Positions 58,843 to 64,000 of a DNA stretch of 64,000 nt are shown piece by piece (position 1 is the stretch's first letter; every line of letters begins with the position of its first letter). Made by a program: the position numbers and the translations under genes. The notes under the pieces are model-generated. The model made no database searches and was not told the origin of the DNA. It was given only the letters and a program-made list of their open reading frames with translations. The stretch spans positions 310,001 through 374,000 of the forward strand of contig NZ_NOIN01000003.1 in assembly GCF_014596565.1 (NCBI RefSeq). Reading direction: 5' to 3'. Origin of the DNA: Pseudomonas sp. PSB18 (GTDB lineage: Bacteria; Pseudomonadota; Gammaproteobacteria; Pseudomonadales; Pseudomonadaceae).

Positions 58843-58895
58843 TACTAGCTCCTAATCCATGAGGAGGCGTACAGCACTCCGGTTCGTCTGTGCAG

Positions 58896-59591
58896 TTACT
58901 GCTTCAGGTCTTCTATCAGCTTGCCGACGGCCAGATCGGATACGCGGGAAAACGCTGCACGCAGTGCCTCGGGATCGGTGGCGTACTGCTCAGGGGTGTA
59001 GGCGAGGGTGTTGCTTTCGTTGAAGGGCGAGATGGTATTGAAGTTGCGCCAAACCGATGTGCCGCTACGTTTCATGGAGCCGTTGACGCCAATGACTGGG
59101 TAAAGCACGGAGCTGTAGTTTTTCAGACTCAGTCCCCACTGCGAAACCATGATTTCAACGTCGGCATCCGCTTTCTCGCCTTCCGCCACGAGGGTGAACA
59201 TACCCTCTTGCTTAATGCGCTTCTCGAAGCTTTCACGTACCAGTTTTCCCAGATCGATACCGTGGGCCTGCATGTTGTTCAAAATCGCTTGAGAGATATC
59301 TGCTGTCGCGCCATCGGCCGCCTTGGTGCCCATGACCGAACCGGCCCCCGTCAATGCGCTCGTGCCAGTACTCGATGCACCAGCCGCCGTGCCAGTCGCT
59401 GCGCCTGCCCCGGCACCCAGGCCTGCCCCCCAAGCCTGGGTCATGCTCGTGTACTTGAAGTTTTCCACCGCAAAGTACACAGGAAGGATCTTGATGGTCT
59501 TGATCTGGTGGCGGTCTTCAACACTCAAAGATTTGGTGACACATCCGGAAAGCAGGCTGACCGAGAGCAACGCGAGAAAGATTTTTTTCAT
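58896..59591 (-). CDS. hypothetical lipoprotein with glycine-rich segment
   Basis: 231 residues from MKKIFLALLSVSLLSGC, a clear lipobox. A Gly/Ala/Thr-rich stretch (WGAGLGAGAGAATGTAAGAS, then GTSALTGAGSVMGTKAADG) may form a glycine zipper. The C-terminal half (DADVEIMVSQWGLSLKNYSS) resembles curli-assembly-like or DUF-type lipoprotein domains. An earlier ATG would spoil the signal peptide. Function unknown. Confidence 0.7.
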   Translation of the reverse strand: MKKIFLALLSVSLLSGCVTKSLSVEDRHQIKTIKILPVYFAVENFKYTSMTQAWGAGLGAGAGAATGTAAGASSTGTSALTGAGSVMGTKAADGATADISQAILNNMQAHGIDLGKLVRESFEKRIKQEGMFTLVAEGEKADADVEIMVSQWGLSLKNYSSVLYPVIGVNGSMKRSGTSVWRNFNTISPFNESNTLAYTPEQYATDPEALRAAFSRVSDLAVGKLIEDLKQ

Positions 59592-59716
59592 TGATAGGAA
59601 TACCGATGGCATGAATGGCGTGTCGCCTGAACGAAGAGACCTTTGAGTTCCAAAACGTCTCTCTGACCGCTCCGGTTTCTCTCAGGATAAAAAGGTAGCC
59701 ATGACCGACAACCGTT

Positions 59717-60202
59717 CTAGTAGACGCGGTCTTCCTGCTTCATGCCATAAATGCGCCCGAACGTCCTGAAGGAGATCCACAGGAACAACAGCGTCAGCAA
59801 TACCCCACCCGCCATGACGATAAAGCTGGCGCGGTTGGTGTGCAGCTCGGTGGCGATGCTGCTGATTTGGGGTAACCAGCGTGAGTAAAGCAGTGGAATT
59901 TCTTCACCTACTTTGTACTGGTAATGTTCGCTGTAGCGCTGGTCAAAGTATTCATCTTCATGAACCTGTTGATCACTGTCGACATATCGGTAATGAATGA
60001 TGACGCCGTTGGGATTCATCGGGATGCCTTCCAGATGCGTCACCGTGCCTTTCGCTTCGACAGGGGTCCACCGAATGGCGCCATAAATGGTCCCTGAGTG
60101 TTTTGCCAGTGAGGCTAGAAACAACAGCAAGATGCAAGCAATGGTCAGCAGGACGATGCGGTTATAGAGATGATCTTTTTCAGCTTCACGTGGGTAAAAC
60201 AT
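59717..60202 (-). CDS. DUF3592-like membrane protein
   Basis: About 161 residues from MFYPREAEKDHLYNRIVLLT. Two membrane helices (IVLLTIACILLLFLASLA and FIVMAGGVLLTLLFLWIS) flank a beta domain (GTVTHLEGIPMNPNGVIIHY, then VGEEIPLLYSRWLPQ) of the DUF3592 type. The start could be further upstream at 60235. Function unknown. Confidence 0.7.
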   Translation of the reverse strand: MFYPREAEKDHLYNRIVLLTIACILLLFLASLAKHSGTIYGAIRWTPVEAKGTVTHLEGIPMNPNGVIIHYRYVDSDQQVHEDEYFDQRYSEHYQYKVGEEIPLLYSRWLPQISSIATELHTNRASFIVMAGGVLLTLLFLWISFRTFGRIYGMKQEDRVY

Positions 60203-60393
60203 GCTCCGGTCCCTCGGGGATAAATTCTTGCGCATCCTATCGGCGTTCGATCCAACAACTTGAATTTCCATCCAGGTCAGGTTCTCTCTGAAGCTCACCA
60301 GTAGTCATTCAGAACAAACCTCAGAGGCAATACGAAACCTCGTAGCTGAGGTATAAGGACAGCCATGCACCAAGGCCTACAAGGGACTGAAAC

Positions 60394-61746
60394 GTGAGCA
60401 CATTGCAATTCTGGCTGGACCGGTTGAGGAACAAGCAGACGCCCGCGTCCACTTGGGCTGATCATCGTCGGAACGAAGCACTGGAGGCGCTCGCGGGCGC
60501 AGGGACGCACAGTAGTTGGATTGAACTCAGTCATCACTACAACGGTTTCGTTCGGGAGATCGCGGTTAGAGAGCTGTGCGCTCAGCCATCCCCTGAAGCA
60601 CTGGTCGCGTTGATAGATCGGTCGAACGACTGGGTGCCTCAAATTCGTGATTTAGCTGCGGTCGGCCTGGAGCATTATCTTTCGCCTGCCCATGTCCATG
60701 CCTTGTTGTACGCGGTAGAGCCGCTTATCGCGTTAGCTGCACGTCAACGGGCCGACCATGGAAAAACCCTCAAGGCCGCTCGTGCTGTTTTGCAGTCGCC
60801 GGTTATCCGAGATGAGGTCCAGGCGAATTTTCTGACGCGGCACGGTAAGGCTGCCCGCTATTTGTTCGAGCTTTTGCTGGAAAGCGACTCCAATCCTGAA
60901 GCGCTGCTACGCAGCGCGCTCTTCCACCGTGAGGTGACCGTACGGTTGCTGGCCGTACCCGCCTGCCTGAAATTGCCCACCACCCAAGCTCGGTGCTTGC
61001 TACTCGAAGCCTTGTCTCAACCAGGTGCAAAATTTCGCGTTTGGGTGCTGCGCGCCCTTCTTCCTTTGCTGGGCGATCCTCGTCCAATTTTGTGTGAGGC
61101 GTTGCTCGATGCATCAGCCTCAATCCGTAGCCTGGCGCGCTGGGCGGCACCAAACAGTGAGATCGATCCACATGCGGTCCTCGCTGACCGGATGAAGCAA
61201 AGTATGCCCAGCAAGAAGCGAGATTGGCTGGGTGTGCTGGGCCTTTCGGCAGAGCTCAATGTTGAGCTGGATCCTCAGTGGCAGAAAGAAGCGCTGCGTT
61301 CTGGTTACCCCACAGTGAGGCGCGCTGCCATTGGCGCGGTGTCCGATGCTCAACTGCCTGAACTGCTCAAAGCGCTTGATGATCCCTCGAACAGAGTTTT
61401 TAACGCAGCCATCGCCCGCCTCAGCGACCAGCCTTGGGCTTTGGTCAAGCCTGGGTTAGACACCAAGATGGATCGGGATTGGCATGACCTTTCCGTCATA
61501 CGCCGAAGCGCGCTGCTCCAATTACGGCCTCTATGGCAGCAAGCTGCGTACCTGTTGGATCGGTTGGACGCCGAACCGACGATCCAGGCTTTTTGGCTTC
61601 GGCAGTTAGCCATGTGGTGTGACGATCAATATCAAATGGTTGATCCGGTGACACCCAAAATCGAGCGGACGGTGATTATAGAGCGACTACGAGAGCTGGC
61701 GGCTCGTGGGCTTATCGGCAATGAAAGCATTGCTCGTGTTGTCTAG
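60394..61746 (+). CDS. HEAT-repeat protein of unknown function
   Basis: 450 residues with a GTG start (GTGAGCACATTGC). It is built of paired helices throughout: EIAVRELCAQPSPEALVALI, EVTVRLLAVPACLKLPTTQA, FRVWVLRALLPLLGDPRPIL, PTVRRAAIGAVSDAQLPELL. The units look like HEAT repeats. No signal, membrane segment or catalytic motif is seen. It may be a scaffold; nothing in the neighbourhood tells its job. Confidence 0.7.
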   Translation: MSTLQFWLDRLRNKQTPASTWADHRRNEALEALAGAGTHSSWIELSHHYNGFVREIAVRELCAQPSPEALVALIDRSNDWVPQIRDLAAVGLEHYLSPAHVHALLYAVEPLIALAARQRADHGKTLKAARAVLQSPVIRDEVQANFLTRHGKAARYLFELLLESDSNPEALLRSALFHREVTVRLLAVPACLKLPTTQARCLLLEALSQPGAKFRVWVLRALLPLLGDPRPILCEALLDASASIRSLARWAAPNSEIDPHAVLADRMKQSMPSKKRDWLGVLGLSAELNVELDPQWQKEALRSGYPTVRRAAIGAVSDAQLPELLKALDDPSNRVFNAAIARLSDQPWALVKPGLDTKMDRDWHDLSVIRRSALLQLRPLWQQAAYLLDRLDAEPTIQAFWLRQLAMWCDDQYQMVDPVTPKIERTVIIERLRELAARGLIGNESIARVV

Positions 61747-61899
61747 GTGCGGTAATGCGCTTTATGTCATAACCGATCATGTCAAGTTTGGGTGGAAGCC
61801 TGGCGAGCCTTCGTTGTCAGCGTCTGTCGGGCTTTACTGACACGACTCCCCTTCGGCTGATACGAGCATTTGCCCAATGCCTGTTCACTTGAGGAAAAT

Positions 61900-61997
61900 C
61901 AACGGCAGGGAAAGCTTGCTCCCGGCTTGGGTGCGGAGCGCTCAGGGAGATGGGGCTGCTGCGCAGCCCAGCGGGAGCAAGCCCCCTCGCCACGGGT
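61900..61997. repeat. REP element (GCGAGGGGGCTTGCTCCC type)
   Basis: GGGAAAGCTTGCTCCCGGCT ... GCTGCTGCGCAGCCCAGCGG and GAGCAAGCCCCCTCGCCAC form an inverted REP in the gap between the HEAT gene and the XRE regulator, which converge. Confidence 0.75.
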
Positions 61998-62039
61998 TGA
62001 CGGCTGTCCTTACCTGAGCTGCATGACGATCAGTTGCCT

Positions 62040-62606
62040 CTACGCGTTCTCATCTTTTTCGGCCGCTTCATCGCTGTGCACCACCACCAACAACTGCGCC
62101 TGAACATCCCCCACCGAACGCAGCCGATGGGGCTTCTGCGCATTGAAATGCAGGGCATCGCCGCGGTTCAGCAGCACGCGCTCGTTCATGAAATCCACTT
62201 CCACCTGCCCCTCATGCACGAATAGAAACTCCTCCCCCGTGTGTTCCTTGAACGCGTGGTGCGCGGTGAATTCGGTCGCGGGGTAGAGGATGAAGGGCAG
62301 CAGGCTGCGCTCCGAGACCTGATGGGCCAAGACCGCGTATTCGGAGCTGCCGCTGCTCGACGCCAGCGAGCGCCGGTCTTCGCTGCGCACCAGGCTGTAG
62401 CTGTCGAGGGAGACGTTTTCTTCGGAGAACAATGCTTCGACGTTCACGTTCAGCGCCTTGGCGAGCTTGAGCGCGGTGGCGATGGAGGGCGTGCTCAGCC
62501 CGCGTTCCACCTTGGACAGATAGCTCTTGGTCATCCCGGTTTTTTCGGCCAGGACGTCCAGTGTCATGCCGAGTTTTTTCCTGAGCAATTTCAAGCGAAT
62601 GGACAT
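62040..62606 (-). CDS. XRE-cupin transcriptional regulator
   Basis: 188 residues from MSIRLKLLRKKLGMTLDVLA. An N-terminal helix-turn-helix (EKTGMTKSYLSKVERGLSTP) is followed by a cupin (about residues 105-175: EFTAHHAFKEHTGEEFLFVH, VLLNRGDALHFNAQKPHRLR). This class usually binds a small metabolite of the adjacent pathway. It is divergent from the aldolase gene, so it probably regulates the cluster at 62757-64000 and beyond. An ORF start at 62657 is less likely. Confidence 0.88.
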   Translation of the reverse strand: MSIRLKLLRKKLGMTLDVLAEKTGMTKSYLSKVERGLSTPSIATALKLAKALNVNVEALFSEENVSLDSYSLVRSEDRRSLASSSGSSEYAVLAHQVSERSLLPFILYPATEFTAHHAFKEHTGEEFLFVHEGQVEVDFMNERVLLNRGDALHFNAQKPHRLRSVGDVQAQLLVVVHSDEAAEKDENA

Positions 62607-62756
62607 AGGTAACCAACATTTCCTGGGAAACGGACAATCAATGGTTGCAAATGACACTTTGTGTCATATAGTATTTTTTGTGTCATTAGCACCTTCCTTT
62701 CACAGCTTCCATGACGCGGATCAAGAACGGTCAAAGAACGAATCAGGAGAACGGAT

Positions 62757-63539
62757 ATGAGCAAGACACTGGCGACGCCCAAGGACCAGTTGGTCCAGCA
62801 CGCTGTCAACCAGATGCAAAAAACACTGCCGGATAATACGTGGACTGTACGACAAAAGCTGGCACTCACCTGCCGCATCCTGTTCGAAAACGGTCACGAC
62901 TCGGGCCTGGCCGGGCAGATTACTGCGCGCGGGCCGCAGCCGGGCACCTACTACACCCAGCAATTGGGCCTGGGCTTCGACGAAATCACCGCCGGCAATC
63001 TGCTGCTGATCAATGAAGACCTGGAGGTGCTGGAGGGTCACGGCATTCCCAACCCGGCCAACCGCTTTCACACCTGGGTCTACCGCGCCCGGCCGGATGT
63101 GAACTGCATCATCCACACCCACCCGACCCACATCGCTGCGCTGTCGATGCTGGAGGTGCCTTTGCAGATTTCCCACATGGACCTCTGCCCGCTCTACGAA
63201 GACTGCGCGTTTTTGGAGGGCTGGCCGGGTGTGCCGGTGGGCAATGAGGAAGGCGAATTGATCGCCGGCGCCCTGGGCGACAAGCGCGCCATCCTGCTTT
63301 CCCACCACGGCCAGTTGTCCACCGGCGCCACGGTGGAGGAAGCCTGCAACATCGCCCAACTGATCGAACGCGCCGCGAAGCTGCAACTGCTGGCCATGGC
63401 CGCCGGCGAGGTGAAGCCGATCCTGCCGCACCTGGGCCGCGAAGCCCATGACTGGATCGCCCGCCCCAAGCGTCACGCCGCCGCCTTCGACTATTACGCC
63501 CGGCAGAACCTGCGCCAACACGCCGATTGCCTGAACTGA
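62757..63539 (+). CDS. class II aldolase/adducin family protein
   Basis: 260 residues. The zinc site HTHPTHIAALSM and the distal HHG in LLSHHGQLSTGATVEEAC are present, with SGLAGQITAR near the N-terminus. Relatives are fuculose-phosphate aldolases and decarboxylases of hydroxy acids. AGGAGAACGGAT before the ATG. The next gene, a DapA-like aldolase, follows after 19 bp, indicating a catabolic operon. The substrate is unknown. Confidence 0.88.
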   Translation: MSKTLATPKDQLVQHAVNQMQKTLPDNTWTVRQKLALTCRILFENGHDSGLAGQITARGPQPGTYYTQQLGLGFDEITAGNLLLINEDLEVLEGHGIPNPANRFHTWVYRARPDVNCIIHTHPTHIAALSMLEVPLQISHMDLCPLYEDCAFLEGWPGVPVGNEEGELIAGALGDKRAILLSHHGQLSTGATVEEACNIAQLIERAAKLQLLAMAAGEVKPILPHLGREAHDWIARPKRHAAAFDYYARQNLRQHADCLN

Positions 63540-63558
63540 ACCCATTAGGAGCCACGCC

Positions 63559-64000
63559 ATGTCTACCCCCAATATCCACGGCATCATCGGTTACACCATC
63601 ACTCCCTTCTCCGCCGACGGCCAAGGCTTGGACCTGAACGCACTGGGCCGGTCCATCGACCGCCTGATCGACAGCGGCGTCCACGCCATCGCGCCTTTGG
63701 GCAGCACCGGCGAGGGCGCTTACCTGAGCGATGCGGAGTGGGATCAGGTCAGCGAGTTCAGCATTGCCCGCGTCGCCGGCCGGGTGCCGACGGTGGTCAG
63801 CGTGTCGGACCTGACCACCGCCAAGGCGGTACGCCGCGCACGTTTTGCCCAAGCGAAAGGTGCCGATGCAGTGATGGTGTTGCCGGCCTCTTACTGGAAA
63901 CTGAGCGAGGCGGAAATCCTGGCGCACTACCAGGCCATCGGCGCCAGCATCGACCTGCCCATCATGCTCTACAACAACCCGGCCACCAGCGGCATCGACA
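63559..64000 (+). CDS. DapA-family aldolase/dehydratase (cut by window edge)
   Basis: 147 residues visible, starting MSTPNIHGIIGYTITPFSAD after TTAGGAGCCACGCC. The TIM-barrel motifs GSTGEGAYL and MLYNNPATSG belong to the dihydrodipicolinate synthase/N-acetylneuraminate lyase family. Next to a class II aldolase and an XRE-cupin regulator it is more likely a catabolic lyase than the lysine enzyme. The catalytic Lys lies beyond the window. Confidence 0.88.
   Translation, partial: MSTPNIHGIIGYTITPFSADGQGLDLNALGRSIDRLIDSGVHAIAPLGSTGEGAYLSDAEWDQVSEFSIARVAGRVPTVVSVSDLTTAKAVRRARFAQAKGADAVMVLPASYWKLSEAEILAHYQAIGASIDLPIMLYNNPATSGID

Overview
The window reads as a chromosomal segment of a Pseudomonas of the fluorescens group. 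The basis is gene content and order: the isc operon followed by ndk, rlmN, pilF, rodZ, ispG, hisS, yfgM, bamB and der; secF-secD-yajC-tgt-queA; cmoA-cmoB; guaB-guaA; xseA; leuA. High GC and many REP-type repeats built on short inverted cores such as GTGGGAGC..GCTCGCGA, TGGCGAGGGG and CCCACGCTCCGCGTGGG support it. The genus call is inference from synteny and protein recognition, not from a database search.

Layout. 0-6 kb: a lipoprotein chagasin-like inhibitor, an omptin outer-membrane protease, the tRNA wobble pair cmoAB, tadA and a Tat-type multicopper oxidase. 6-8 kb: an eroded patch with a frameshifted small gene beside its HTH partner, a small membrane protein, and the surviving 3' halves of a divergent methyltransferase/TetR pair. 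8-22 kb: housekeeping genes (guaA, guaB, xseA, an M23 peptidase, leuA with a possible leader peptide, an omega-amidase/aminotransferase pair, der). 22-35 kb: one long leftward block from iscR to der covering Fe-S cluster assembly, nucleotide metabolism, rRNA methylation, pilus assembly, cell shape, isoprenoid synthesis, histidyl-tRNA charging and outer-membrane protein assembly. 35-44 kb: cysE, trmJ, suhB, a glycine-zipper protein, the SecDF-YajC complex and the queuosine genes tgt-queA.

44.3-52.7 kb is an integrated genomic island. It starts in the 3' end of a tRNA-Leu(CAA) gene, carries a P4-type tyrosine integrase, and ends at a near-exact copy of the tRNA 3' end (attR). Just beyond attR lies a strong hairpin/T-run that was probably the tRNA's own terminator. 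The cargo is a second recombinase-like protein with a small overlapping partner, a structured non-coding stretch, a small hypothetical gene, and one AT-rich 1227-residue gene. That large protein has an AlbA_2 (Schlafen-type) N-terminus, a P-loop preceded by a SAMD9-like block, a TPR-like region and a C-terminal segment that resembles the end of human SAMD9/SAMD9L. I regard this bacterial SAMD9-like protein as the most exciting object here and a candidate single-gene anti-phage effector.

52.9-64 kb is accessory chromosome. It holds a membrane-tethered DpnII/MboI-like PD-(D/E)XK nuclease, a LysR / heme-oxygenase-like diiron protein / TauE-SafE permease unit, several poorly known envelope proteins, a HEAT-repeat protein, and the start of a catabolic cluster (XRE-cupin regulator, class II aldolase, DapA-like aldolase cut by the window edge). 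No rRNA genes, CRISPR arrays or complete insertion sequences were seen.
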